Below, in pieces: positions 42,861 to 52,427 of a stretch of DNA of 59,712 bases (position 1 is the first letter of the stretch; each line of letters begins with the position of its first letter). The notes beneath the pieces are model-generated. The model made no database searches. It saw nothing but the letters and a program-made list of their open reading frames with translations, and was not told where the DNA came from. This DNA comes from Candidatus Gastranaerophilales bacterium. GTDB lineage: Bacteria; Cyanobacteriota; Vampirovibrionia; Gastranaerophilales; Gastranaerophilaceae. The stretch spans positions 1 to 59,712 of the forward strand of contig CALUXU010000013.1 of assembly GCA_944324825.1 (NCBI GenBank). The letters are read 5' to 3'. Both the position numbers and the translations under genes were made by a program.

Positions 42861-44519
42861 CTAACCTTGTTCAATCCAGCTCTTAATTTTTTCTCCTGCC
42901 ATATCTTCATCCGCAAAATCAAAATCATTTTTGATTTCTGCCAATGCATTTTTCAACGGAGTATAATCAATAGGCATTCTGGATTGTTGTATTTGAAGTG
43001 CTGTTTGTTCTCTTTGTTCAACGAGTCCTCTTTGAAGTTGTTGTTGTTGCTGAACAAGAGCCTCTGCTTTCTGACTTACATCTCTCAATTGTTGTTCTTG
43101 TTCTGTTGTCTTTTCACGCAATACTTCCATTTCAGATTCTTGTTTTTCTCTCATTTTCTTCAATCTTTGAGTTACAGCTCTGTGACCTAAGAATAAACTT
43201 GCTGCTACCATTGCAATTGCTAACCACCAAGGGTTGCCTGTTTCATCAGGTTTAGGAAGTTTTTCCGGATTATCTGATGCAAGATAAGGATCATTTGAAT
43301 CATTGAATGCTATTGAAACATTTTCCGGTCTTGCTTTCGGGCTTGCTGCGTGTGCAATCAATTCTTTCAAATCATCAATTGTTACATCAGGCGGCAATGC
43401 TGCTTTATCCATTGTTACTGCGATTGAAATATCTTCAATTACACCAGGATTCATATATTCATTGGTTTGAATCTTAGATACTCCGTATTGAGTTTCTTTT
43501 GCAGTTCTTGAATAATTTCTGTTTTGGCTTGAATCCCCGCCACCGCCAGGTAAACCGTTTGGAAGATATACACTGACTGCGTTAGTATTCTTGTTTTTAT
43601 CGCTGGTTTGATCGCCCAAGCCTTCTGAGAAGGTTTGTTCGGTTATAGATGCTTTTTGGTTTGGATCATACCAGGTTGTGAATTTTTCGGTAGGAGATTG
43701 CTTTAGGAATGTACTAACAGTTGCTGTATAGTTACCTTTACCTACCAATCTGTCTAACTGAGTATTAACTTTTTGGAGCATATACTTATCTTTTTCATGA
43801 AGTTTTTCTTCATCCTGAGAAGTTGCATCCAAAATATTGTTGTATACGTTACCGTTTGTATCTGTGATTGAAACATTCTCAGGAACCAAACCAGAAACTG
43901 AGCCGACTAAAAGGTTAGTAATTGCTTTTACCTTAAAGTTATCCAATTTTTCACCTGACGGCATATCTAACTGAACCGTTGCCGTAACCGGTTTTTGGTT
44001 TTGTGAGAACATTGTTTGTTCCGGAATAGAAACAAATACCGATGCGTTCTGAATAGGCGGAATTTTACGGATTAATCGTGCAAGTTCTCCGTCAATCGCC
44101 CTTATTAAACGAATTCTTTTATCCTCTTTAGTTGAGGTAAAATCACCCTTATCAAACATTTCAAGTCCGACATTCTGATCCATCAAACCGCTTTTAACAA
44201 TAGCAAGTAACGCTCTGTCACGTTGGGTTTGAGTATAATCCTTCAAGAATATGGTTGATTTTGTACCATCAAGTTTACGATTAGCAGTAATACCTTCTCT
44301 GGCAAGTAATGCCTGAATTTCTATTGCCTTTCCAAGATTATCGGTTGTCAACAAATCAAGAGGTTCTTTTATTACTTTTTCGGAAACCACTTTAGCTCCC
44401 GGACCGCGATGGGTTGAAGATACTATCGCTGCGGTTACAATTAATGCTAAAAGAATAACTGCTACAGCGACGGCTCCTATTATGAAATTTTTGTTTTGTA
44501 ATAACTGCTTAAAATCCAT
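42861..44519 (-). CDS. fliF: Flagellar MS-ring protein FliF
   Basis: The 552-residue protein has two membrane helices (about 12-34, FIIGAVAVAVILLALIV, and about 420-440, WWLAIAMVAASLFLG). Between them lie the ring-building motifs, such as IRAIDGELARLIRKIPPIQN followed by ASVFVSIP, and SVSGLVPENVSITDTNG. A Gln-rich coiled coil follows, and the C-terminal tail (EDMAGEKIKSWIEQG) resembles the FliG-binding end of FliF. It forms the MS ring of the basal body. It lies 64 nt behind fliE. Confidence 0.95.
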   Translation of the reverse strand: MDFKQLLQNKNFIIGAVAVAVILLALIVTAAIVSSTHRGPGAKVVSEKVIKEPLDLLTTDNLGKAIEIQALLAREGITANRKLDGTKSTIFLKDYTQTQRDRALLAIVKSGLMDQNVGLEMFDKGDFTSTKEDKRIRLIRAIDGELARLIRKIPPIQNASVFVSIPEQTMFSQNQKPVTATVQLDMPSGEKLDNFKVKAITNLLVGSVSGLVPENVSITDTNGNVYNNILDATSQDEEKLHEKDKYMLQKVNTQLDRLVGKGNYTATVSTFLKQSPTEKFTTWYDPNQKASITEQTFSEGLGDQTSDKNKNTNAVSVYLPNGLPGGGGDSSQNRNYSRTAKETQYGVSKIQTNEYMNPGVIEDISIAVTMDKAALPPDVTIDDLKELIAHAASPKARPENVSIAFNDSNDPYLASDNPEKLPKPDETGNPWWLAIAMVAASLFLGHRAVTQRLKKMREKQESEMEVLREKTTEQEQQLRDVSQKAEALVQQQQQLQRGLVEQREQTALQIQQSRMPIDYTPLKNALAEIKNDFDFADEDMAGEKIKSWIEQG

Positions 44520-44583
44520 CTTGATGACACCCTAATGCTAATAATTTACATTTTTTGACACACTATTCTGTCACTATATAATA

Positions 44584-44934
44584 CTATACTTGAATTTGCA
44601 TAATTTTATCATATGTTTGGATGATTTTACCCGTAAATTGTGTTGCAACGTTCACATTTATTTCTGCTTTTGCCATTGCCGTCATAACATCGTGAATATC
44701 AACATCATCATTTCCGGCCATAACATCTTTCAACATACCGTCAGGAGCGTTCAAATCTCCGTTAAATTTTTCTATCAAACCTGACATTACAGATTTGAAA
44801 TCACCTGTTTCCGGTGTTTCCACACGCCCCATACGGGCACTCGGCAGACACCCGAACCAGGGATCCATTTTGGTATGCTGGATTCTTGCCTCTAAATCAT
44901 ATCTTGGATAAAATCCATGTCCGTTTGATAACAT
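44584..44934 (-). CDS. fliE: Flagellar hook-basal body complex protein FliE
   Basis: The 116-residue protein resembles FliE. Its C-terminal half reads GNDDVDIHDVMTAMAKAEIN, then QFTGKIIQTYDKIMQIQV, the helical pair that joins the MS ring to the rod. The N-terminal half is more variable than usual. It is the first gene of the fliE-fliF-(fliG position)-fliH-flhA-yidD operon, with ribosome binding site GGTGAGG and an upstream sigma-28-like pattern. Confidence 0.9.
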   Translation of the reverse strand: MLSNGHGFYPRYDLEARIQHTKMDPWFGCLPSARMGRVETPETGDFKSVMSGLIEKFNGDLNAPDGMLKDVMAGNDDVDIHDVMTAMAKAEINVNVATQFTGKIIQTYDKIMQIQV

Positions 44935-44955
44935 TTTGCCTCACCTCAATCAGTT

Positions 44956-45014
44956 TTAGTTAAACTCGTTTACACTTTTGTTTATAATAATCGGATAAGA
45001 TTCTTAAAAAATTA
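44956..45014 (-). promoter_or_regulatory. Candidate sigma-28-like promoter and shared 11-mer of the fliE operon
   Basis: On the minus strand TAAT (45014-45011), 15 nt, then TCCGAT (44995-44990), followed 24 nt later by AGTTTAACTAA (44966-44956), 22 nt from the fliE start. Both elements recur in front of the flg rod operon. A near-copy (TTAGTTAAAACT, about 45048-45059) lies further upstream. Confidence 0.55.
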
Positions 45015-45390
45015 ATCAAATACATAACAAATCCTTCATTTGTGTTAGTTAAAACTCTAGTTCGACAGTATTGTTTTAAGGATTTGATTTAAAAAGTCAA
45101 CAAAAAAGTAAGGCTATGACATGATTTCAGCCTATTTCGCAATATTTCTTAATGATTAAGTAATTTTCGGGAATCGTGATTAGTGAGTCAGGTTCAGGAT
45201 TTTTGTCCACTTTTTGGAGCAGTAGGTCAGACATAGCCTGACAAAAAATTCTTAGCTGCTTGACGTCATAGCTACTTAGCTACTTTCTCCAACGAGTAGT
45301 CACAATTCCAACCTAAATATACTTACCCCTACACTACTTTCAACGGGTAAGCCAAATTCAAATCAAATACATTTCCCCCCCCCTTTACTC
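45015..45390. repeat. Intergenic region with inverted GTAAATGTATT-family repeats
   Basis: No gene is seen between fliE and the helicase gene (456 nt in all). The part near the helicase holds two tandem copies of the GTAAATGTATT family in reverse orientation: 45249-45330 (with the AGCTACTTAGCTACTTTC tail) and 45331-45385. A short GTCAG...CTGAC hairpin lies near 45225. The rest is AT-rich. Confidence 0.65.
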
Positions 45391-48300
45391 CTAGTCAACC
45401 GAGAAGATATCTCTGATATCATCCATAGTAAGGGATTTAGTAATATTTCTGTCAACAGAGATTACGCTGTCAACAAGATCGCGTTTTCTTGTTTTGAGTT
45501 TCTGGATTTTTTCTTCAACAGTATTCTTAGTAATAATTCTGTATACAAATACCTTCTTAGTTTGACCGATACGGTATGCTCTGTCTGTTGCCTGATCTTC
45601 AACTGCAGGATTCCACCACGGGTCGTAATGGATAACATAATCCGCACCCGTCAGGTTCAAACCGGTTCCGCCGGCCTTCAAACTGATTAAGAATACTTTA
45701 ACACTCGGATTGTTATTGAAGTTTTCAACAGCTTTTTGTCTGTCTTTTGTCTTACCTGTTAAGTATTCGTATTCAATACCGACTCTATCCATCCAGCCCT
45801 TGATAATATCAAGCATGTCTACAAACTGGCTGAACAATAGAATTCTATGTCCTTCATCAACGATTTGTTCAAGCATTCCTTTCAAATACTCAAACTTACC
45901 TGACTGCATAACACCTTTAACATGCTCTTTATCATAAAGTTTAGGGTGACAGCAGATTTGACGAAGTCTGAGTAATGCAGAGAAGATAGACATTCTGCTC
46001 TTTTCAAGACCGTTCATTTCGATACTCTTGAAGAGTTCTTCTTTAGTGCTGTCCAGAACTTCCAGATAGAAATCACGTTGTTCCGGTGTCAATTCACAAT
46101 AAACCATGTTTTCAACTTTATCAGGAAGATCCTTCGCAACGTCACGTTTCATACGACGTAATATGAAAGGATAAATTTGAAGTTTCAAACGTTTTTCAAC
46201 GGTTTTATCCTGTCTTTCCATAATCGGAGTTACGTATCTCGTATTAAATTCAGCCATTGTAAATAAGAACCCGTTCATCAAAAAGTCGAATACAGACCAC
46301 AATTCCTCCAGTTTGTTTTCAATCGGAGTACCCGATAAAGCCAGTCTGTGTTTTGAATTTAGAGTCTTAACCGCCTGAGCCGTTTGAGATATAGCATTCT
46401 TAATATTTTGAGATTCGTCAAGAATGATATATCTGAAATTGTATTTTCTGAATTTATCAACATCACGTCTTATTAAAGCGTAACTTGTAATTACGATATC
46501 ATAATTCGGGATTTCATCGAAAAGCTTGCCTCTGTCAACTCCTGAGAGTTTCAAACAGCTTAACCCCGGAGTAAATTTCTCAATTTCTGCTTCCCAGTTA
46601 AACACAACCGTTGTAGGAGCAATTACCAATGTCGGCTCAGGTCCGTCCACTTCTTTTGCTTTTTGTAATAACGCCAGAGCCTGCAAAGTTTTACCTAACC
46701 CCATATCATCAGCAAGGATTCCGTTCAAACCGTATTTATACATAAACCACAGCCAGCTGAAACCCTTAACCTGATAATCACGGAAGGTCGCATTAATATC
46801 CTTCGGCAGTTCCGTATGCTCGGTTGTCGAGAAGGACGAAATCTGTTCCCAGAATTTGTTGAACTCATCACTCAAAACAAGTTCAAAATCAAGGTTTTTA
46901 AGTTCCTGAATCAAACCTGCACGATACGTTTTTACTCTGAATTTATTTTCGTTATTTCTATATGCATCAAACGAATTGAACGAACGCATCATCTGATAAA
47001 TATTTTGTGCCGGATACTCAACAAATCCTAAACTTCTGACCCTTGCATATTTCTCGCCGCTCTGAATTGTGTCATATATATCATCAAAGTTAATGATTTC
47101 TTCACCTACCTGACCATACAACTGGATTTCAAACTCATCAGGAGCATCCTCGCAGAAATCAATCTTTGCACACATTCTGAAAGGGTCCTCCAGAAGCTTG
47201 AAGAAATTCATATCATCTTTTTCTTCAAATTTCCAACCCTCACCGGCCTGCTTGATATAGTAATTATAAAAATCAATTGCGGTTTCTTTTTCTAATGCAA
47301 GGTTGTTTGTCTGCATCGGAACAAATTTACATGCCAGAAGCATTTGATAAGCCGCCTGCTCATGCTGATAATTACGTTTAATCCAATAAACATAATCCTC
47401 ACCGTCTTTTTTAGTTGTAATAGTGACATAAGGTGATTTATCCTTGTTTTTGGAATAAGGAACACGAACCCCGTCATAATCAAATTCCAAAGATGCCTTC
47501 AATGATTGGTCATAATCAATACCCAAAGAAACAACATTCAAAGGCGGTCTTTCTTCAAGCATAAGTTTACTTATTTGTTCAGAAACATCTACATCAATAA
47601 TCGACTGAATTTGAGGAAGTTCTTCATAAATAAACTTTCCGCCTTCAGAATCCTTCAAATCAGTAAATGTAGATTTTATTATATTTTGCGGAAGTTCGTT
47701 CATCGCAACGTTAATCGGGAATATGATATTTTTGTATCTGCCCCATTTTAACTGACGTGAGAAATACTTAACCTCTTCAAACGGTATAACCTCATCGCTG
47801 TTTGGTCTGTTCCAATACAGGGCAAGCATAATACTCCCGTTTGGAGAAGACGAAACCTCCAAAGAAAGCTTCCACTCCTCATCAACAAATTTTATACGCT
47901 GTTTGGTTTTCTCATCCAACACCTCATCGGCCTGCGCCAAAAGCGGAAACATCGGCTGAAACTTAGTTATCGGAATATCATACCAGCCGGCTTTTTTATC
48001 CTGACGGGCAATCTTAAATATTAACTGGAATATTGCAACCTCAGCCTTTTGAGATTCGTTGAGCGAGAAATTCGGCTGCTCTTTTTGGATTTCTATCAAC
48101 GCTCTTAAAACATTTTCTATTGAGCGGATAATCTTGCCGGTTTTTCTGTCACGAATCAGGATTGAAAAGAAATTTTGTTTACGCTTAGGATTGAAATGGA
48201 ATATATAATTCCCTTGAGGAATATCCATCAAATCCGTATTTTCATCAGGGAAATCATGCTCTATTCCGTATTTTGTTTCAAGCCAATCCTCATAAGCATG

Positions 48301-48576
48301 TTCGTTTATCGCCTTCAGAGCAACCGCAACCGAATGCTTACACCATTCCTCCTTCAAAGGACAATTACAGCGAGCCTCAACAGTGTTTTTCTTAAAAATT
48401 AAATCCGTAGTATAAGCATCCTGATAGTTGCCCTTGACCTTTGCTTTATAAAAGTTCTTTTCAGGCTCTGATTCGATTATCATATCTTTTTGATAATACT
48501 CATAACCTCTGCGCCAACTACCGGCAGATGCAATGTCCTTTATATACTTATAGTTAAATTCAAAAACTTTACTCAT
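45391..48576 (-). CDS. SNF2/Swi2-family helicase with N-terminal SWIM zinc finger
   Basis: A 1061-residue DNA-dependent ATPase. A SWIM finger C70-x-C72-x6-C79-x-H81 lies near the N-terminus. The SNF2 core is at about 600-1040: ILADDMGLGKTLQALALL (Walker A), ILDESQNIKN (DExx box, DESQ instead of DEAQ), LALSGTPIENKLEELWSVF, then SQFVDMLDIIKGWMDRV and LKAGGTGLNLTGADYVIHYD. Such proteins remodel protein-DNA complexes, as RapA/HepA-like enzymes do. It stands alone, with repeats on both sides. Confidence 0.94.
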   Translation of the reverse strand: MSKVFEFNYKYIKDIASAGSWRRGYEYYQKDMIIESEPEKNFYKAKVKGNYQDAYTTDLIFKKNTVEARCNCPLKEEWCKHSVAVALKAINEHAYEDWLETKYGIEHDFPDENTDLMDIPQGNYIFHFNPKRKQNFFSILIRDRKTGKIIRSIENVLRALIEIQKEQPNFSLNESQKAEVAIFQLIFKIARQDKKAGWYDIPITKFQPMFPLLAQADEVLDEKTKQRIKFVDEEWKLSLEVSSSPNGSIMLALYWNRPNSDEVIPFEEVKYFSRQLKWGRYKNIIFPINVAMNELPQNIIKSTFTDLKDSEGGKFIYEELPQIQSIIDVDVSEQISKLMLEERPPLNVVSLGIDYDQSLKASLEFDYDGVRVPYSKNKDKSPYVTITTKKDGEDYVYWIKRNYQHEQAAYQMLLACKFVPMQTNNLALEKETAIDFYNYYIKQAGEGWKFEEKDDMNFFKLLEDPFRMCAKIDFCEDAPDEFEIQLYGQVGEEIINFDDIYDTIQSGEKYARVRSLGFVEYPAQNIYQMMRSFNSFDAYRNNENKFRVKTYRAGLIQELKNLDFELVLSDEFNKFWEQISSFSTTEHTELPKDINATFRDYQVKGFSWLWFMYKYGLNGILADDMGLGKTLQALALLQKAKEVDGPEPTLVIAPTTVVFNWEAEIEKFTPGLSCLKLSGVDRGKLFDEIPNYDIVITSYALIRRDVDKFRKYNFRYIILDESQNIKNAISQTAQAVKTLNSKHRLALSGTPIENKLEELWSVFDFLMNGFLFTMAEFNTRYVTPIMERQDKTVEKRLKLQIYPFILRRMKRDVAKDLPDKVENMVYCELTPEQRDFYLEVLDSTKEELFKSIEMNGLEKSRMSIFSALLRLRQICCHPKLYDKEHVKGVMQSGKFEYLKGMLEQIVDEGHRILLFSQFVDMLDIIKGWMDRVGIEYEYLTGKTKDRQKAVENFNNNPSVKVFLISLKAGGTGLNLTGADYVIHYDPWWNPAVEDQATDRAYRIGQTKKVFVYRIITKNTVEEKIQKLKTRKRDLVDSVISVDRNITKSLTMDDIRDIFSVD

Positions 48577-49142
48577 TGAATAGAGTTTCTCATCCTTTTC
48601 GGGTTTTGATAAATTAAAAAATCACACGAAAAATCGATAAAAGATAACGTTAAAATAAAGCTTCCAAACAAGTTATCCTATCAATTATGCAATTTGTCAA
48701 AACTAGAATCTAAATCGCATAATTTTATTGTACACGAAATCTAAAAAAAAACAAGCAGGGGTAAATGTATTAGGTTGAATTTCAGCCTACACATTGAGAG
48801 TAATGCATGGGTGGGGGGTAAATGTATTGGGTTAGAATTAAGCCTACACATTGAGAGTAATGCATGGGGGGGGGTAAATGTATTTGGTTAGAATTAAGCC
48901 TACTCATTAAAAGTGATAGGGGTGTAAATGGATTGAGTTGAAACTGCGCTTACTCATTGAAGAAAGTAGCTAAGTAGTCATGTAGTCAAGCAGCTAGGCA
49001 AATATAATATTCAAAGCAACCAATTATTTTAGCTGCGTAGCTGCTTAATTACTCAGCTGCTTTTCTAATCACCCCGTCACTTAATCATTAATGACCAACA
49101 AAACACATTTACATCATATCCCGTTCAGGTTATCATGTTCGT
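48577..49142. repeat. Intergenic region with four tandem GTAAATGTATT-family units
   Basis: No gene is seen. The four direct units begin at about 48761, 48818, 48874 and 48924 (periods 57, 56 and 50 nt). Each has GTAAATGTATT, then GGTTAGAATTAAGCCTAC or a variant, then a CATTGAGAGTAATGCATG tail. After the fourth unit comes AAGAAAGTAGCTAAGTAGTC (48960-48999), as at other copies. Units abut without unique spacers, so this is not CRISPR. The rest, up to 49142, is AT-rich with AGCTGC-type repeats. Confidence 0.7.
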
Positions 49143-49694
49143 ATGCTTAAAAAATACGAACAATTTCTAAAAGATTTTGACAAAAAATTGAAAAAATATT
49201 TTTCTAAGCAGTCAGAATATATTTGCTGCAAAGAAGGTTGTGCCGGATGCTGCGAAGTCGGAGACTATCCTTTTTCACAACTGGAGATGATGTATTTGAT
49301 GCAAGGATTCCGAACCCTTGATACCAACACTCAAAATATCATAAGAAATAATATGAACACCCTCAAACAAAACAGAGTTACCAGCCACTTTTTTTATCAA
49401 TGCCCGTTTCTGATTAACAAAAAATGCTCAGTATATAAATATAGAGGTATCACTTGCCGAACCTTCGGACTGGCATACCTGACAGATAAAAAAAATAAAC
49501 AGGTTAAACTCCCGGAATGCGCCAAAGAAGGACTAAACTTCAGCAAGGTTTATGACGGAAAAGAAATTGAAATCGACCCCATAAAAGAAAACCTTGACCT
49601 GCCCTCCGTAATCAATTCCCCACTCGCCAAAAGCTACAAACTCGAGTTCGGAGAAATCCGCTCCTTAATAAACTGGTTCCAGGGGCAGGAGTAA
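49143..49694 (+). CDS. YkgJ-type cysteine cluster protein (second)
   Basis: A 183-residue protein with the YkgJ pattern: CCKEGCAGCC (about 28-37) and CPFLINKKCSVYKYRGITCRTFG (about 82-104). It is a putative metal-binding protein of unknown function, distinct from and shorter than the one at 3998. The start is ATG at 49143; the ribosome binding site is weak. It is separated from the biotin operon by a 160-nt gap that carries repeat copies, so it is probably independent. Confidence 0.83.
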   Translation: MLKKYEQFLKDFDKKLKKYFSKQSEYICCKEGCAGCCEVGDYPFSQLEMMYLMQGFRTLDTNTQNIIRNNMNTLKQNRVTSHFFYQCPFLINKKCSVYKYRGITCRTFGLAYLTDKKNKQVKLPECAKEGLNFSKVYDGKEIEIDPIKENLDLPSVINSPLAKSYKLEFGEIRSLINWFQGQE

Positions 49695-49855
49695 ATGTAT
49701 AGGGTTACATTTCAGCTTACTCGTTTAAAGCAATAATTGGAGGTCAATCTATGTGGTTGCATTTACCCCTACCCACCGGAAATGATAGAAGTAGTAAATG
49801 TATCATCCGGAATCCAATTCATGTCTAATATACTCAACCTCGTTTTTATAGTAAA
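49695..49855. repeat. Short gap with GTAAATGTATT-family copies in both directions
   Basis: One copy (GTAAATGTATAGGGTTACAT) starts at 49691, inside the last codons of the preceding gene. An inverted partial copy ends at about 49775, and another fragment (GTAAATGTATC) lies at 49794. No gene is present. The bioF promoter may lie here. Confidence 0.6.
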
Positions 49856-51013
49856 ATGTTTCTTATGCAAGATATAATAAACGAACTTAAACAGTTAAAA
49901 GAAAATAACATGTTTCGCCAAATTACGCCTATCGAGAAAAAAGAAGGCAAGTATGTTTATTTAAACGGAGAGAAATTAATAAATTTTTCATCAAATGATT
50001 ACCTTAATCTAAGTACTGATAAAGACTTGGTTAAAGAGTTTTGTAAAAAATATATCGACTCCCCTGATTTTTGTTTTTCATCAGCTTCTGCAAGATTATT
50101 GAGCGGAACATCAGATATATATAATAAACTTGAATCAACACTTGCAAGCCTGTTTCAAAAAGATGCAGCCTTGATTTTTAATACCGGATACCAATGCAAT
50201 CTCGGAGTAATTTCAACAATCGCGTCAAAAGGAGATGTAATTTTTTCCGACAAATTAAACCACGCAAGCATCATCGACGGTATGAGATTGTCAGAAGCGG
50301 ATTTTCACAGATATAAACACCTTGATTACGAACATCTGGAAGAGCTGCTTATAAAATACCGAAATAAATACCGCCGAGCAATAATTATTTCGGAATCCGT
50401 ATTCTCAATGGACGGTGATATTGCAGAGATTCAAAAACTCATTGAACTCAAGAAAAAATATAATGCAATATTGATGATTGATGAAGCACACGCATTCTGT
50501 GCAATCGATGATGAATGTGCAGGACTTTCAAATTACAGAGATGTAGATATTATAACCGCAACCTTCGGAAAAGCTCTCGGCTCATTCGGTGCATTTGCTG
50601 TCGGAGATAGAAATATTATTGAATATCTGACAAATAAAGCTCGTTCTTTTATATTCTCAACCTCTATTCCGCCTGTAAACATTGCCTGGACAAACTGGCT
50701 TTTAAAGGACAAAAGAGATTACCTGAATCATAAGCGTGAAAAATTGGCGGAATTAACAATAAGAACTCACCATTTTCTATGTAATGCAGGTTTTGAAACA
50801 ACATCGGAATCCCAAATTATTCCGGTTATTTTAAATACTCCTGACAAAGCGGAAATTATTGCAAAAGAATTGCAGAAAAACGGATTCTTTGTATTACCGA
50901 TAAGACCGCCTTCCGTTCCAATCGGGACATCAAGACTCAGATTGTCGCTAACTGCGGATATAACTATTGATGATGTTAAAAATCTTTTTGAAATAATTAA
51001 AAATGAAATATAA
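49856..51013 (+). CDS. bioF: 8-amino-7-oxononanoate synthase (KAPA synthase)
   Basis: BioF condenses pimeloyl-thioester and alanine with PLP to give KAPA in biotin synthesis. It is 385 residues with NFSSNDYLNLS, ASARLLSGTSDIYNKLE, FNTGYQCNLGVIS, DKLNHASIIDGMRLS, ESVFSMDGDIAEI, MIDEAHAF and the PLP-lysine segment TATFGKALGSFG. The ATG at 49865 (MQDIINEL) is an equally likely start. The gene overlaps bioG by 11 nt. No BirA-type operator was seen. Confidence 0.95.
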   Translation: MFLMQDIINELKQLKENNMFRQITPIEKKEGKYVYLNGEKLINFSSNDYLNLSTDKDLVKEFCKKYIDSPDFCFSSASARLLSGTSDIYNKLESTLASLFQKDAALIFNTGYQCNLGVISTIASKGDVIFSDKLNHASIIDGMRLSEADFHRYKHLDYEHLEELLIKYRNKYRRAIIISESVFSMDGDIAEIQKLIELKKKYNAILMIDEAHAFCAIDDECAGLSNYRDVDIITATFGKALGSFGAFAVGDRNIIEYLTNKARSFIFSTSIPPVNIAWTNWLLKDKRDYLNHKREKLAELTIRTHHFLCNAGFETTSESQIIPVILNTPDKAEIIAKELQKNGFFVLPIRPPSVPIGTSRLRLSLTADITIDDVKNLFEIIKNEI

Positions 51014-51617
51014 ATTTTATAATGAAAATAATGAAAAACTTATCATATTCTTTAACGGATGGGGAATGGATGAATTTATTATTTCTCATTTAGACCGCAA
51101 AGGATACGATTTACTGGTATTTTATGATTATACCAATCTTGATACCGACTTCCCGCCGCTGAATAATTACAAAGAAAAATATCTCATCGGCTGGTCGATG
51201 GGAGTTATGATTTCAACTCTTTTTTATGATTGTTTTGGAAAAATTGATAAGTATATTGCAATTAACGGGACACCAAAATCTATTGATAACCAATACGGAA
51301 TCCCGGAAAAGATTTATAAACTTACTCTAAAAGGCTTCAATGAAAACTCATGCCGGAAATTTATCGAGAGAATGTTTGATAAAAAACCTACCATTGAAAA
51401 ATTTTCAGACAGAACCTTAGAATCCCAAAGAGAAGAGCTTCAAAACCTAATGGGTATAGAAGGGAAATATATCTCATTTGATAAAGTTCTTGTATCAGAA
51501 AATGACAATATTATTCCGACAAAAAACCAATTGAATTATTGGAGGCATCCTGTAATAATAAAAGGCGGACATTGTCCGTTTTTTGAATTCAAAAGCTGGT
51601 CCGAAATTGTATGTTAG
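51003..51617 (+). CDS. bioG: Pimeloyl-ACP methyl ester esterase BioG (DUF452 family)
   Basis: A 204-residue alpha/beta hydrolase of the BioG type, recognised by IIFFNGWGMDEFIISHL at the start, the nucleophile elbow GWSMGVMIS (Ser) and the late His in GGHCPFFEF. BioG removes the methyl group from pimeloyl-ACP methyl ester, ending the BioC cycle. It lies between bioF and bioC, overlapping both, so the three are translationally coupled. Confidence 0.93.
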   Translation: MKYKFYNENNEKLIIFFNGWGMDEFIISHLDRKGYDLLVFYDYTNLDTDFPPLNNYKEKYLIGWSMGVMISTLFYDCFGKIDKYIAINGTPKSIDNQYGIPEKIYKLTLKGFNENSCRKFIERMFDKKPTIEKFSDRTLESQREELQNLMGIEGKYISFDKVLVSENDNIIPTKNQLNYWRHPVIIKGGHCPFFEFKSWSEIVC

Positions 51618-52312
51618 ACAAAAAACTTATAAAACAACGTTTTAAGAAAAACTTAAAAACATATAAAGATAATTGTACAGTACAAAATAAAATGGCTGAA
51701 ACACTTATCGAGATGATACCCAAGTCCCCAAAATTTGTATTGGAACTGGGTTCAGGGTGCGGAATTTTAACAAAAAAACTCGTTTCAAAATTTGATATCG
51801 AAAGGTATACGGCGGTTGATATTGTTGAAGAATGCGAAACGTATATCAAAGAAATTTCTCCGGATATAAAATTTATTCCGGCAGATATTGAAGAATATAA
51901 TTTTGAAGAAAAATACGACTTGATTATTTCAAACGCAACATTTCAATGGATAGAAAATTTGCCGGATTTCATTGAAAAACTGAAACAAAACCTAACCGAT
52001 GGCGGAAAAATAATATTTTCAAGCTTCGGAAAAGAAAATTTCAAGGAAATTAAAGCTGTTACAGATATCGGACTGAACTACAACTCAATCGGCGAATTAA
52101 AAAATATAGAGAGGATAAAAGAGGAGATTCTGACATTAGAATTTGAATCTCCCAAAGAGGTTTTAAGACACCTGAAATTGACGGGAGTAAATTCTATAAG
52201 GGAAACTCACTGGACAAAATCAAACCTTATAGAATTTGAAAAACAATACAAACTGTTATGTCCCGATAAAATTATTCTCACTTATAATCCCGTATACATT
52301 TCCATATCGTAA
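51611..52312 (+). CDS. bioC: Malonyl-ACP O-methyltransferase BioC
   Basis: A class I SAM methyltransferase of 233 residues. The SAM motif I is FVLELGSGCGILTKKL, with acidic AVDIVEEC as motif II and DLIISNATFQWIENL as the BioC-type substrate-site segment. BioC methylates malonyl-ACP to start pimelate synthesis by the fatty acid enzymes. It overlaps bioG by 7 nt. bioA, bioD and bioB are not in this window. Confidence 0.93.
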   Translation: MLDKKLIKQRFKKNLKTYKDNCTVQNKMAETLIEMIPKSPKFVLELGSGCGILTKKLVSKFDIERYTAVDIVEECETYIKEISPDIKFIPADIEEYNFEEKYDLIISNATFQWIENLPDFIEKLKQNLTDGGKIIFSSFGKENFKEIKAVTDIGLNYNSIGELKNIERIKEEILTLEFESPKEVLRHLKLTGVNSIRETHWTKSNLIEFEKQYKLLCPDKIILTYNPVYISIS

Positions 52313-52427
52313 CAAGCAAACAAGCGGGGTGAAACCTTTCTATAACCTGTGTTAATTGTTAACCTTCATTGTTTTCCCGCTTGCTGCCCGTTAGGATTGA
52401 ATATGTACTTAAGAATATGAGATCTTT

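Noticed and set aside
48757-48999. Direct repeats of about 50-57 nt considered as a CRISPR array
   Set aside because: The repeat units abut each other and vary in sequence; there are no unique spacers of constant size, and no cas genes are nearby.
49796-49870. BirA-type operator before the biotin genes
   Set aside because: No palindrome of the TTGTAAACC type was found near the bioF start.
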